64,000 nucleotides of DNA from positions 62,001 through 126,000 of the forward strand of contig WGME01000034.1 of assembly GCA_016125225.1 (NCBI GenBank), written 5' to 3'. The notes under the pieces were generated by a model, which worked only from the letters and a program-made list of their open reading frames with translations, ran no database searches and was not told where the DNA came from. This DNA comes from a bacterium. GTDB taxonomy: Bacteria > Planctomycetota > Planctomycetia > Planctomycetales > Planctomycetaceae. The position numbers and the translations under genes are program-made. Positions 8,904 to 17,219 of the stretch are shown here, one piece after another. Numbering within the stretch: position 1 is the stretch's first letter; each line of letters begins with the position of its first letter.

Positions 8904-10247
8904 ATGCTCGATCTTCTTGGAAAATCGTTTCGCCTGTGTGATGGCATGAAACGTCGCGATGCGCTGAAGATCGGTGGCCTCGGGTTGGGCGGGCTGACGT
9001 TGCCGCAACTGCTGAGGGCCGAACAGGCGGCGGGCATTCGGCAATCGAAAAAAGCGATCATCATGATCTACATGTGCGGTGCCCCGTCGCACCAGGACAT
9101 GTACGACCTGAAGATGGACGCCCCCAGCGAAATCCGTGGCGAGTTCCGGCCGATCAACACGTCGGTGCAGGGCATTGAAATCTGTGAGCATCTGCCGCGA
9201 CTCGCCAGCATCATGCAGCACCTCATCCCGTTGCGGTCGGTCTTCGGTTCTCCCGATGGTGCGCATGACTCGTTCATCTGTTACACCGGCCATTCGACCC
9301 GGAATCAGCCGACTGGCGGTTGGCCGTCGATGGGTTCCGTCATGTCGAAACTGCTCGGCCCGAAGAACAAAGCGGTGCCGCCGTTCGTGGGGTTGTCGCC
9401 CGATGCGGGGCATCCGCCGTATGGTTCGCCGGGGCTGCCGGGGTTTTTGGGGATCTCGCATGCCGCGTTTCGGCCATCGGGACCAAGTCGGCAAGACATG
9501 GTGCTGCAGGGGATTGATGCCCAGCGGTTGGGTGACCGTCGAAACCTGCTCTCGGCGTTCGATCAGTTCCGTCGTGAAGTCGACAGCACCGGCATGATGG
9601 AAGGGATGGACTCGCTCACACAGCAGGCCTTTAACATCCTCACATCAAGTGCCCTCGCGGAAGCCCTCGACATCTCGAAGGAACCAGCCGAGGTCCGTGA
9701 GCGTTACGGCCAGGGCGACTCGAAGAACTTTGGCGATGGTGCCCCGCGGAACCTTGAGCACTTCCTGATGGCCCGGCGGCTGGTCGAAGCGGGTTGCCGT
9801 GTGGTGACATTGAACTTCGGCCGTTGGGATTTTCACAGCGACAACTTCAACGGCATGAAGAAGACACATCTGCCGCAGTTCGATCAGGGCTTGTCGGCCT
9901 TGATCGAAGACCTCAACTATCGCGGCATGCTCGATGATGTCAGCGTGGTGGCTTGGGGCGAGTTCGGCCGCACGCCACGCATCAACCCGGATGCCGGTCG
10001 CGATCACTGGCCACAAGTCGGCGGCGGTTTGCTCGCTGGCGGTGGCATGCGGGGTGGTCAGGTGATTGGTTCGACCGATCGGTTAGGAGCCACGATTGCC
10101 TCCCGGCCGGTCCATTTCTCGGAAGTCTTCGGTACGCTGTATCGCAACCTGGGCTTGGATGCCTATTCCGTCAAGCTGCCCGACCTCTCGGGCCGTCCTC
10201 AGTACATCGTCGATGCGAAGTACCAGCCGCTGCCGGAAGTGATTTAG
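8904..10247 (+). CDS. DUF1501 domain-containing secreted protein
   Basis: A 447-residue member of the DUF1501 family, an alkaline-phosphatase/sulfatase-superfamily relative common in planctomycetes. It opens with the family's usual leader (MLDLLGKSFRLCDGMKRRD) and then a Tat-like stretch with a twin-arginine (KRRDALKIGGLGLGGLTLP). Family landmarks include MCGAPSHQDMYDLK, HDSFICYTGH, the QPTGGWPSMGSV segment and VAWGEFGRTPRINPDAGRDHWP. DUF1501 genes usually pair with a PSD1/DUF1553 gene, but none is adjacent here; the PSD1 gene of this window is 30 kb away. Export by the Tat route is inferred from the leader. The biochemical role is not established for the family. Confidence 0.93.
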   Translation: MLDLLGKSFRLCDGMKRRDALKIGGLGLGGLTLPQLLRAEQAAGIRQSKKAIIMIYMCGAPSHQDMYDLKMDAPSEIRGEFRPINTSVQGIEICEHLPRLASIMQHLIPLRSVFGSPDGAHDSFICYTGHSTRNQPTGGWPSMGSVMSKLLGPKNKAVPPFVGLSPDAGHPPYGSPGLPGFLGISHAAFRPSGPSRQDMVLQGIDAQRLGDRRNLLSAFDQFRREVDSTGMMEGMDSLTQQAFNILTSSALAEALDISKEPAEVRERYGQGDSKNFGDGAPRNLEHFLMARRLVEAGCRVVTLNFGRWDFHSDNFNGMKKTHLPQFDQGLSALIEDLNYRGMLDDVSVVAWGEFGRTPRINPDAGRDHWPQVGGGLLAGGGMRGGQVIGSTDRLGATIASRPVHFSEVFGTLYRNLGLDAYSVKLPDLSGRPQYIVDAKYQPLPEVI

Positions 10248-10263
10248 GACGATTGCAATCCCG

Positions 10264-10560
10264 ATGCCCGACTGCGTGCCCTTTCGATTGTATGTCGGTG
10301 AGCAAGTGGCGGCTGTCATCCCGATTCTGCTCAATGGACTACGGCATCGCGGCGGCACGGTCACATGGACCGATCAAGCGGGCACCTTTTCCCTGTCCTT
10401 ACCCATCGGCGGCGCCATCACCGGCAGCTTCGCCATAACGGGGAAATCCCTGACGATCACCATCACTCAACGGCCGATGCTGGTCAGTTGCGGCACGTTG
10501 GAATCCAAGCTGCAGGACTTCATTCTCGATGCGAAAGCGGAGTTGAAGAATCACCGTTGA
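10264..10560 (+). CDS. Small conserved-looking protein, weakly like PHA-granule-type family
   Basis: 98 residues starting at ATG, 16 bp after the DUF1501 stop. The pattern is a helix (EQVAAVIPILLNGLRHRG), a beta meander (TVTWTDQAGTFSLSLP, GSFAITGKSLTITIT) and a closing helix (LESKLQDFILDAKAEL). That order recalls the small polyhydroxyalkanoic-acid-system family, but the match is by shape only and I am not sure of it. There is no signal peptide. Confidence 0.5.
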   Translation: MPDCVPFRLYVGEQVAAVIPILLNGLRHRGGTVTWTDQAGTFSLSLPIGGAITGSFAITGKSLTITITQRPMLVSCGTLESKLQDFILDAKAELKNHR

Positions 10561-10631
10561 GTTGGAAGGTTTCATTCTCCAATTGACGAGCCTTCTACAC
10601 TGCCGTAGGTTGAATGCCACGGGAGATCAAG

Positions 10632-10826
10632 ATGAATGCATTATCGGTCGACGAAGCCAGTACCAAATTAAGCACGTTGATTGATCAGGCTGCGTCATCG
10701 CATGAGCCGATTCTGATCACTGGCCAGCAGGGAGAGGCTGTCCTGGTGTCGGCGGAAGATTGGCATGCCATACAGGAAACGCTGTATCTACTGGCGATTC
10801 CGGGAATGCGAGATTCGATAAAGTAA
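10632..10826 (+). CDS. YefM/Phd-family antitoxin
   Basis: 64 residues from ATG 10632, chosen because GGGAG precedes it by seven bases; an in-frame ATG at 10614 has no such site. The pattern MNALSVDEASTKLSTLIDQA, then EPILITGQQGEAVLVSAEDW, then ETLYLLAIPGM is the standard Phd/YefM fold: an N-terminal DNA-binding part and a C-terminal toxin-binding helix. It lies 44 bp before a YoeB-like toxin. Members neutralise the toxin and repress their own operon. The C-terminus (RDSIK) is short for the family, but the toxin-binding region is present. Confidence 0.88.
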   Translation: MNALSVDEASTKLSTLIDQAASSHEPILITGQQGEAVLVSAEDWHAIQETLYLLAIPGMRDSIK

Positions 10827-10870
10827 GGCATGGCCGAACCCCTCAGCGAAAGCACCACGGAGTTAGGGTG

Positions 10871-11134
10871 GTGAGTTGGCAAGTGGTGTTCGCTAAGCAA
10901 GCCGCCAAGGATGCGAAGAAACTTGCGGCCGCGGGATTGAAGGCTAAAGCACAAGCCTTGCTGGATGTTCTGGCCGACGATCCGTTTCAGAACCCGCCAT
11001 CCTATGAAAAGCTGGTGGGTGATCTCGCTGGAGCCTATTCCCGTCGGATCAATATTCAGCATCGGCTGGTGTATGAAGTCTTTCCTGAAGACCGCACCGT
11101 TCGCGTGCTTCGGATGTGGACTCACAACGAGTGA
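10871..11134 (+). CDS. YoeB/Txe-family mRNA interferase toxin
   Basis: 87 residues from GTG 10871 (VSWQVVFAKQAAKDAKKL), with GGAG eight bases upstream. The frame is open further upstream but lacks family sequence there. RRINIQHRLVYEVF and VRVLRMWTHNE match the Txe/YoeB signature, including the catalytic-region Arg/His and the closing THxE. Family members cut mRNA in the ribosomal A site. The paired YefM-like antitoxin ends 44 bp upstream, so the module looks complete and functional. Confidence 0.88.
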   Translation: MSWQVVFAKQAAKDAKKLAAAGLKAKAQALLDVLADDPFQNPPSYEKLVGDLAGAYSRRINIQHRLVYEVFPEDRTVRVLRMWTHNE

Positions 11135-11136
11135 TG

Positions 11137-11637
11137 TCACTCTGGCTCGGTCACGTTCAATGCCTGAGGATCGTGATTCGGGAAGCATTCCTGCCATGCG
11201 AGGGGCCATGGGGTGAGGCCACGATCAAGCTCCCAGAAAGTCCGCGGCCGCAAATCGAAATTGAACCAGTCGAGCGGAAACCATTGGGCTTCCGATGGTG
11301 AAATAACGCCCATTGTGATCAGCGCGGGTCGCCAGAGGAAACGCAAAGTGTACCGACCGATCCACAAGGCGATAAACGATCCAAAGACAACCGTAGCCAT
11401 AAGGAAACATGTCGCAAACCGGGAGTGGCTTGTATTCTCACAACAGTTTGCAGGGAAAGCTTTCAATGTACACAAAAGTACGACTGGATATGAGAAAAAC
11501 CATGCCAGTTCATAGAAGCTACAAAGTTCCTGCAGCCAACTCAGACGTGGTTTCACACGATGTCCAGCCAGAACTCCCGGCCGTGAGAGCCGAAACGAGA
11601 GATGTTCGGTACGAGTTGTCGACGGGACTGATGGCAC
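11137..11637 (-). CDS. Hypothetical two-helix membrane protein
   Basis: 166 residues with two likely membrane segments (AWFFSYPVVLLCTLKAF near residue 45 and ATCFLMATVVFGSFIALWIG near 70) and a Trp/Pro-rich C-terminal tail. It ends two bases from the convergent YoeB-like toxin and sits between two toxin-antitoxin loci. The N-terminal ~40 residues are not convincing, and the real start could be an alternative codon further in. I do not recognise a family. Confidence 0.5.
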   Translation of the reverse strand: MPSVPSTTRTEHLSFRLSRPGVLAGHRVKPRLSWLQELCSFYELAWFFSYPVVLLCTLKAFPANCCENTSHSRFATCFLMATVVFGSFIALWIGRYTLRFLWRPALITMGVISPSEAQWFPLDWFNFDLRPRTFWELDRGLTPWPLAWQECFPNHDPQALNVTEPE

Positions 11638-11706
11638 GGCTCATCCTCTTCATGTGATCAGCTTGTTGTGCGGGGAAGTCCATTCGAATTCTTGCCACAT
11701 GACCAC

Positions 11707-12003
11707 TCAGGGCTTTCGTTGCCGCCAGAGTCCTGGTCGCCGATGCAGGTGAAAGAGACCCATCACCACCAATTATTCCGGTGTTTCACGATAGTAGACT
11801 CCGTACGGAAAGGTGTTCACAAGGGCGACCCGCATTCAGCCTACCAGTGGCGGGTGGCTCTGGGACGAGGAATTGATGTCGCGAACTTTCGATTCGACTT
11901 CATCCAGGAATCGAAATCCCAAGCCCGCCTGTTGCTGATTGTACCAATCCAGGGCAGCTTCCAGGTCGTGGAAGAATTCGGGCAGAATCCGCATGTCAGT
12001 CAT
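11707..12003 (-). pseudogene. ParE/RelE-family toxin, inactivated by two in-frame stop codons
   Basis: The reading frame begins at an ATG two bases after the stop of the TIGR02574 antitoxin. It reads MTDMRILPEFFHDLEAALDW, continues YNQQQAGLGFRFLDEVES, and stops at TGA (11836-11838) after 55 codons. The same frame then resumes MRVALVNTFPYGVYYRETPE, meets TAA (11773-11775), and resumes LVVMGLFHLHRRPGLWRQRK to a final stop at 11707. Read through, the 98 codons match the full ParE/RelE plan: the N-terminal helix pair, the FPYGVYYR strand and the closing HxxRxPxxWRxR. No frameshift is needed. This is a fresh nonsense-inactivated toxin, or two sequencing errors. Confidence 0.8.
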
Positions 12004-12005
12004 GG

Positions 12006-12242
12006 TCAGCGGTTCCGCAGAGCGGCGAACTCCAATTGCGCTTCTTCCCAGGAACGGGCCGCTGCGGGTGAACGCTGGTAATGTTCCCAGCGGCGAGCGA
12101 GTTCCTCACGCTGTGCAGGTGATAACAATTCCGACGCAGCATCGTCTTCCGAGATCGAAGCCCAAATTGCTTCCACCAACTGCATCCGGTCAGAGACCGT
12201 TAACTGATAGCTGGCAACGAGAATCTCTTGCACCGTCGACAT
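12006..12242 (-). CDS. TIGR02574-type addiction module antitoxin
   Basis: 78 residues from the ATG at 12242, preceded by AGGAG with seven bases of spacing. The sequence AIWASISEDD...LSPAQREELARRWEHYQRSP...SWEEAQ is characteristic of TIGR02574, the putative addiction-module component that pairs with ParE/RelE toxins. The gene is intact and translationally coupled (two-base gap) to the ruined toxin frame downstream. With no toxin to counter, it may be a relic, or may act as an orphan antitoxin against a related toxin elsewhere. Confidence 0.85.
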   Translation of the reverse strand: MSTVQEILVASYQLTVSDRMQLVEAIWASISEDDAASELLSPAQREELARRWEHYQRSPAAARSWEEAQLEFAALRNR

Positions 12243-12425
12243 GATTGGCTCCTGAGGACGTTTTCCTGTAGCGTAGCACAACACGTCAGAGAATTCACAT
12301 TCGACAAAGTCACTCGCCTATGCCCTAGCGGAATGGCCCGGCCATTTCGCAGGCACGAGATACCTCACTATAGATACTGAAAGCCTCATAAACCCACTGC
12401 AATGAGTCAACGGGAATGCAGGCCA

Positions 12426-13928
12426 TCACTCCCCCGGTTTCGCCACGTCGACACATACGATATGGCTTTCGGAGCGCAGGAACAGGCGGCCACGTGAGAG
12501 GACCGGGGCGGCCCAACTGGGGTAGCCCATTTCCGGGAACTTCACGCGGCTGATTTCGGTGTATTTTTCCGGGGTGAGGCGGGCGAGGATCAGCGTGCCC
12601 CGTTCAGCCAGAATGATGGCTTTGCCGTCGACGAGAATGGTTGAACCGCGGCCGAAGAAGGTCACCGGCTGACCGGTCGTGCGGTCGACAATGCGGCCAG
12701 TTGCCTGTTCGATTCCCAGATCGGCGAGCTTGCCCGCGAAGCCGTTGGTCTGCCATTGCAAATCGCCGGTCTGCCAGTCGATGCACTGCAGTTCGGCTTC
12801 GTCTTCATGACGGCCACTGAAGCCGTAGGCATAGCCGTTGTGCACGACGGCCGTCGACCAGTGCGTACTCAGTCCGCGTTTATTCCGCCAGACGACATCG
12901 AATGATTGGTTGTCGGGTTTCACTTTCAACAACGCGGCGCCGGTTTCGTAAGCTGCGGAGAGCAGAATGGTGTCATCGACCACGACCGGCCGGGCCGCAT
13001 TCACCGATTCATGAGTCCGCGAGCGGAACCAGTAATGAAAGCGTTCGGTTCCATCGGCGGGGTTCAGTGAGACGAGACCCTGCCGCATCAGACACAGCAA
13101 GTGCCGTTCGCCATGAATGGTGGCACAGATGGGGGTGGAATAGCTGACGAGCATTTCCCGGCCGGTCCATTCGTAGGGTTTGTTGCCGGGTTCGTCAGTC
13201 TTGGCACCATCCCAGGTCGCCTTGCCGACGCTTTCCCAGAGCACTTTGCCGGTCGCAGCATCAAAGGCCACGACTCCCGAATTGGGTTGTCCGCCGATGA
13301 GCACGATCAGCATGTTGCCTTCGAGAATGGGCGTGCAACCGGCACCGAAGAAGTGGCGGGGAATGTCCCAGCGCTCGGTGGTTTCGATCTCCCAGACTTT
13401 GGTTCCCTGAATGAGATCGAGACACAGCAGCTTCCCCTGCGGACCGAAGGTGTAGCAGCGATCGGCCGTCAGCACCGGGGCACATCGCGAGCCGCCGTTG
13501 TAACCGTACGGGTCTTCGTAGTCGGTGTCGTAACCGTACTTCCAGAGTGACTCGCCGGTTTGTGCATGAAAACATTCCACGAATTCCTGATCACGCTGGC
13601 GGTGCATGACCACCACCCGTTCCCCTTGCACGGCGGGGGGGGCATAACCTTCACCGAGCCGATGATTCCACAGCATCGGCGGCCCGGCCTCCGGCCAACT
13701 TTCGAGTAAGCCGGTTTCATGTGAGGTGCCATTGCCTTCAGGTCCGAGGAACTGCGGCCAATCTTCGCCCGGCCGAGTCGACTTCAGGGAAGCCTCTGTT
13801 GCTTGAGGAGCAGTGGAATTGGCGGCGGGGGTCGTGGATTCCGATTTCTGGGCGGTGGCGGGTTGGCAACTGCTCAGCAGGACGGCAACCACAGCGACCA
13901 GCGACCAGCGATATTGTGGGGCATCCAT
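12426..13928 (-). CDS. Outer-membrane-type lipoprotein with PQQ-like beta-propeller
   Basis: About 500 residues from the internal ATG (MDAPQYRW); the frame is open to 13973. The signal ends in the lipobox-like LLSSCQ. After a low-complexity linker the propeller starts at DWPQFLGPEGNGTSHETGL, the usual opening of planctomycete outer-membrane biogenesis BamB-like proteins. Repeats include FHAQTGESLWKYGYDT, AFDAATGKVLWESVGK and CIDWQTGDLQWQT. PQQ cofactor binding is not expected in this group; the repeats are structural. It lies 13 bp downstream of the polytopic membrane protein gene and is probably co-transcribed with it. The role is unknown; protein-protein scaffolding is likely. Confidence 0.88.
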   Translation of the reverse strand: MDAPQYRWSLVAVVAVLLSSCQPATAQKSESTTPAANSTAPQATEASLKSTRPGEDWPQFLGPEGNGTSHETGLLESWPEAGPPMLWNHRLGEGYAPPAVQGERVVVMHRQRDQEFVECFHAQTGESLWKYGYDTDYEDPYGYNGGSRCAPVLTADRCYTFGPQGKLLCLDLIQGTKVWEIETTERWDIPRHFFGAGCTPILEGNMLIVLIGGQPNSGVVAFDAATGKVLWESVGKATWDGAKTDEPGNKPYEWTGREMLVSYSTPICATIHGERHLLCLMRQGLVSLNPADGTERFHYWFRSRTHESVNAARPVVVDDTILLSAAYETGAALLKVKPDNQSFDVVWRNKRGLSTHWSTAVVHNGYAYGFSGRHEDEAELQCIDWQTGDLQWQTNGFAGKLADLGIEQATGRIVDRTTGQPVTFFGRGSTILVDGKAIILAERGTLILARLTPEKYTEISRVKFPEMGYPSWAAPVLSRGRLFLRSESHIVCVDVAKPGE

Positions 13929-13941
13929 TTCCGGCGGGCTC

Positions 13942-15546
13942 CTAACGGACGGCGGGCTGAGCGGCAGGGGCAAGACTGCGTAAATCGTACACGCGATACG
14001 GGCCAGACTCCATCACCGGCGGCATCTCGAACGGACCAAGCCGGTCGGTGACCACATGCGTGATGCCGGTTTGTTCGTGAAACTCTTGCATCTCCGCCGT
14101 GCTGTAAAACTTGTCCGTAAAGTTCTGCTGATACCATTTCGCGAGGAACAGCATCCGGCGATTCCATTCGACTATGCCGGGGGCATCTTGCGGACAATCT
14201 TTGAACGTGACGTATTCCGGGCGCGCGGCGTACCATTTGAAGGTGTAGCGGTCATGCGGCGTCTGCACCAGAATGTCGCGCGGCTGGGTCTCACGGAACC
14301 ACGTGCAGACTTCCTGCCAGGCCGGGTCCTGAGCCTTGGCAATCCGATCAGCTTGGGATCGATAGGTGACAAAGCCCAGGGTCAACGCCGCGACGCTCCA
14401 GAGCAACACTTGATGTTGCCGCAATGTTCGCGGCTGTCGCCACCAGAACGCAGTCGCTCCCCAGGCCATACCGCACGGCACCAGGGCATCGGCTAAACGG
14501 AATGGGTAGAACTTCAAGAGATGCATGCGGGTCGCGAACCAGGGCATCTCTTTCGGCGGACGTGGTCCATAGCCGATAACGATCCCACACAGGGCGAAGA
14601 TCAACGCGCCGATGATCACACCATTTAATCGCCGGGCTGTGAGTGAAGCCGGGACAAAACGTTGCAAGGCGATCCACAACACGATCAGGCCGAGATAGCC
14701 CACATAGGCCCGGGTGGGAAAGAGCATCGGGTCGAGATGATGGGCCAGTCGATAGAAAACCTGAATGTAAGTCCCCGCATAACGGGTGGTGGCATCAACC
14801 GGGGCCGTGATGAGTTGGATGGCGGGCCACAGTCCCGGCAAGGCCGTCAGCACGAACACATTCACCGCAATCGCCCAGCGGCCCCAGATTTTCGAGGAGT
14901 TGACGGCGAAATCTGCGGTCCCGCTTCGAGGGCGGCACAACTCCCAGAGCATGGTGCCGAGGATGGCGAAGACGCCCCAGATTCCCACCACCGGATGAAA
15001 GGAAATTCCGAGACCCGCCAATGCCGCTGCGGTGATGAGGCGGCCTTCACACCAAGCAGCGAGACTCCAGAAGAAAAAGCCGTAGGTGAAGACTTTGCTT
15101 TCGACGCCACCAACAATCCACTCGCCCGACCAGTTGCCGATGGCTTGAAGCGCGAGGAAGAACCATAACGCGAAAAGGGCGGTGCCCGCTTGAGTCAGCA
15201 ATTGCCGGACGAGTTTTGTCCAACCGATGGCCACCAGACCCAGAGCCAGTCCCCGACCGATGACCGCAACGACTGGCAGAGGAAGCCATAGCGTTAGCCA
15301 CCCCAGCGTCTGGTAGAAGACGACATGGGCATTGGCCGATTCGAGAAAGAGGTCGCCGGCACACCACTCGGGTTGCCAGTAATGCTTCGCCTTGGCGAGA
15401 TAGTGCGGCTCATTGAGCGCCGGCAGCGGGGCACTGAGAAATGAGTAGGCCAGCAGACTCATCCAGACCATCAGCGCTTCATGCGAGATCGTCCATCTGG
15501 GGGAAGTTCTCAAGGCCGATGGCTGTGAATCGGAGGCACTCATCAC
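13942..15546 (-). CDS. Polytopic membrane protein, GT-C-like / DUF6798-like
   Basis: 534 residues. About ten hydrophobic segments fill residues 25-400 (for example AVIGRGLALGLVAIGW, ALFALWFFLALQAIGNW, ALIFALCGIVIGYG). A soluble C-terminal domain has the stretch PHDRYTFKWYAARPEYVTFK and IVEWNRRM, which I associate from memory with DUF6798 proteins of planctomycetes. The overall plan resembles GT-C membrane glycosyltransferases, but no Asp-rich catalytic motif of that fold is obvious in the first loop (LNEPHYLAKAKHYW). The PQQ-type lipoprotein gene follows by 13 bp. Membrane location is certain; the function is inferred weakly. Confidence 0.8.
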   Translation of the reverse strand: MMSASDSQPSALRTSPRWTISHEALMVWMSLLAYSFLSAPLPALNEPHYLAKAKHYWQPEWCAGDLFLESANAHVVFYQTLGWLTLWLPLPVVAVIGRGLALGLVAIGWTKLVRQLLTQAGTALFALWFFLALQAIGNWSGEWIVGGVESKVFTYGFFFWSLAAWCEGRLITAAALAGLGISFHPVVGIWGVFAILGTMLWELCRPRSGTADFAVNSSKIWGRWAIAVNVFVLTALPGLWPAIQLITAPVDATTRYAGTYIQVFYRLAHHLDPMLFPTRAYVGYLGLIVLWIALQRFVPASLTARRLNGVIIGALIFALCGIVIGYGPRPPKEMPWFATRMHLLKFYPFRLADALVPCGMAWGATAFWWRQPRTLRQHQVLLWSVAALTLGFVTYRSQADRIAKAQDPAWQEVCTWFRETQPRDILVQTPHDRYTFKWYAARPEYVTFKDCPQDAPGIVEWNRRMLFLAKWYQQNFTDKFYSTAEMQEFHEQTGITHVVTDRLGPFEMPPVMESGPYRVYDLRSLAPAAQPAVR

Positions 15547-15673
15547 AGCCGGTTCTCATTCAGGTGGCAAAACGATGGCCGGAAGTCTTCACGCCACTGC
15601 ACTCGCCGCGAGGTCGAACACAGACAGAGGAGTGGCCAACAACCCCGGTCAGAGACCAGGGCTGGCCCAGTCC

Positions 15674-15850
15674 TTATTTCTTCTTGGCCGCTTTCTTGGT
15701 GGCCTTCTTCACGGCTTTCTTGGGGGCGGCGGCCTTCGGTGTGGCTTTCTTGCCCGCTTTGGCAGGGGCAGGTTCTTTGGAACCAAAGATCTTGTCGTAA
15801 TTGGCCCAGAACTTGGGGTTCGTTCCCGTGCGGACAATCGGACCACTCAT
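15674..15850 (-). CDS. 58-residue protein with lysine/alanine-rich histone-like tail
   Basis: A short gene preceded by GAGGGAA at good spacing. The N-terminal half reads MSGPIVRTGTNPKFWANYDK, then IFGSKEPAPAK. The rest is a run of Lys, Ala and Pro (KKAVKKATKKAAKKK at the very end) like the tail of bacterial histone H1-like proteins. I recall similar short proteins, with the MSGPIVR opening and a basic tail, in other planctomycetes, without a known function. The tail suggests nucleic acid or ribosome binding. It is upstream of and co-directional with the membrane protein gene, about 130 bp away. Confidence 0.75.
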   Translation of the reverse strand: MSGPIVRTGTNPKFWANYDKIFGSKEPAPAKAGKKATPKAAAPKKAVKKATKKAAKKK

Positions 15851-16195
15851 CGAATTCCCTCATGACACGATCGAACGGCAAAATTCCATCTCGACGCCTG
15901 TGCCGGCCAGGTCATCGCAGGACATCGTCTTGATGTCGAGATACGTCGCGGATTCTGTAAGCCCGCTGTCGATGTGTCAAGCGGTTCTGTCCGTTAAAGT
16001 TTGCCCGAACGTCCGATTTTTGTTGTTCGGAACGGTAGGTATCACCGCTCGTCTGCCTGCGGGAATTCTGGAAGACGACACGACATCGAGCCGCATCGGC
16101 CAGTAGGTGTGATAGGGTTGGGGGGTGAAGCAGACCCCGGTTGGTCTGTTCCTGTCGGGCTTGGTCGCACGGATTTCTGAGAGCGAGAGATTCTA
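15851..16195. other. Divergent intergenic region
   Basis: 345 bp between the divergently transcribed lysine-tail gene and the TIGR03000-like gene. It must hold promoters for both. A small inverted repeat CAGACC-6 nt-GGTCTG lies at 16131-16148, upstream of the right-hand gene. No gene is seen. Confidence 0.5.
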
Positions 16196-16807
16196 ATGTC
16201 GCACGATTTCCTTTCTCGGCAACCGGTCCTCTGGGCCTTGGTGGCATGGACTACCTTGGTCAATTCCGGGTGGTCGGGATGCAAATGCAATTCTGCGGGA
16301 CCCGCGACAGCCGTGGCTGGTCCGATGGCCGATCCCGGGTATTCTTATCCCTCAGAGGGCATCGGCGGGATGACCATGAATGGTCCGGGCTTGTCGACCT
16401 ATCCGTCATACGCTGGTCCCAATCCCGGCATGCCCATGGCTCCGGCGATGCCCCAGGGAAATGTCGCGGCTGTACCGGGAACCAATCGTTACGGCTTAAC
16501 CCCCCCTCCGGGAACGTTGAGCCAGACGTATCAACGTCGAACCACTTTGATTCCCGACGACAAGCATCCGCGATATGCCGCCGTCGATGTCAGCCTGCCT
16601 GAAAAGGTTGATGTCACCGCGCGGGGTTTGAAGTCGATCTGGACGGGAGAAGTCTGGAAGTTGGAGACCGAGGAACCCTTGCTACCAGGTCGCCCCCACA
16701 TTTACGCCATCCGCGCCGACTGGCGTGATGCCGAGGGGAAGATCACGAAAACGGAAGTTCGCTGGGTACGGTTGATTATGGGTCGCGTGGTGGAGCTCGA
16801 TTTCTAA
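16196..16807 (+). CDS. Probable lipoprotein with TIGR03000-like C-terminal domain
   Basis: 203 residues. The N-terminal signal ends near SGWSGCKCN, so lipid attachment at Cys is possible. A Gly/Pro/Met-rich region follows (GPNPGMPMAPAMP). The C-terminal ~65 residues (PEKVDVTARG...PLLPGRPHIYAIRADWRDAEGKI...VRLIMGRVVELDF) fit the TIGR03000 pattern of planctomycete surface proteins. These are usually small repeated beta domains; only one copy is present here. A stem-loop terminator follows at 16844. The function is unknown. Confidence 0.7.
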   Translation: MSHDFLSRQPVLWALVAWTTLVNSGWSGCKCNSAGPATAVAGPMADPGYSYPSEGIGGMTMNGPGLSTYPSYAGPNPGMPMAPAMPQGNVAAVPGTNRYGLTPPPGTLSQTYQRRTTLIPDDKHPRYAAVDVSLPEKVDVTARGLKSIWTGEVWKLETEEPLLPGRPHIYAIRADWRDAEGKITKTEVRWVRLIMGRVVELDF

Positions 16808-16843
16808 CGAGTTGTTTGTTCGGAATCTGTGAACTTGTTGTCA

Positions 16844-16876
16844 GGCAGCCTCGGAGAATGACACTCCGGGGCTGCC
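16844..16876 (+). terminator. Stem-loop terminator after the TIGR03000-like gene
   Basis: A 13-bp stem (GGCAGCCTCGGAG with CTCCGGGGCTGCC, one G-U pair) and a 7-nt loop, followed by TTGCTTT. The U-tract is weak, but the position just after the stop at 16807 fits. Confidence 0.65.
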
Positions 16877-16914
16877 TTGCTTTACAGGGGGTTCCGGCCA
16901 GCTAGAATCGAAGG

Positions 16915-17184
16915 ATGGCCACCGTCCGCTTTACACCGCATCTGCGTATGCATCTCGACTGCCCCGATACGAATGCGGCTGGCGAAACCGTGGCCGAAGT
17001 GTTGCAGCACGTTTTTCGTGATCGCCCGAAACTGGCAGGGTACCTGCTCGACGATCAGGGAGCCGTCCGCAAACACGTGACCATCTTTGTGAATAACGAA
17101 ACGGTACGAGATCGACAGCGGCTGACCGACCCCGTCGGTCCTCACGACGAAGTCTTTGTGTTTCAGGCTTTGTCGGGCGGTTAA
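16915..17184 (+). CDS. MoaD/ThiS-family ubiquitin-like sulfur carrier
   Basis: 89 residues with the ubiquitin-like plan MATVRFTPHLRMHLDCPD ... VAEVLQHVFRDRPKLAGYLLD ... VTIFVNNETVRD, ending VFVFQALSGG. The C-terminal Gly-Gly is where sulfur carriers are adenylated and thiolated. It is 35 bp upstream of a BNR/YVTN propeller gene; I recall that pairing from other genomes. No moa or thi genes are in the window, so it is probably a stand-alone carrier rather than part of cofactor synthesis. Family membership is firm. Confidence 0.88.
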   Translation: MATVRFTPHLRMHLDCPDTNAAGETVAEVLQHVFRDRPKLAGYLLDDQGAVRKHVTIFVNNETVRDRQRLTDPVGPHDEVFVFQALSGG

Positions 17185-17219
17185 CGTCCCGAGAACTGCA
17201 TCCAGCGTGAAGGCGTTCC

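Noticed and set aside
8700-9494. 264-codon minus-strand frame over the DUF1501 gene
   Set aside because: Arg- and His-rich translation typical of the antisense of a GC-rich gene; the plus strand is a clear DUF1501 protein.
11707-12003. Recoded (selenocysteine or read-through) toxin gene
   Set aside because: Two different stop codons (TGA and TAA) interrupt the frame and no recoding element is evident; a pseudogene is simpler.
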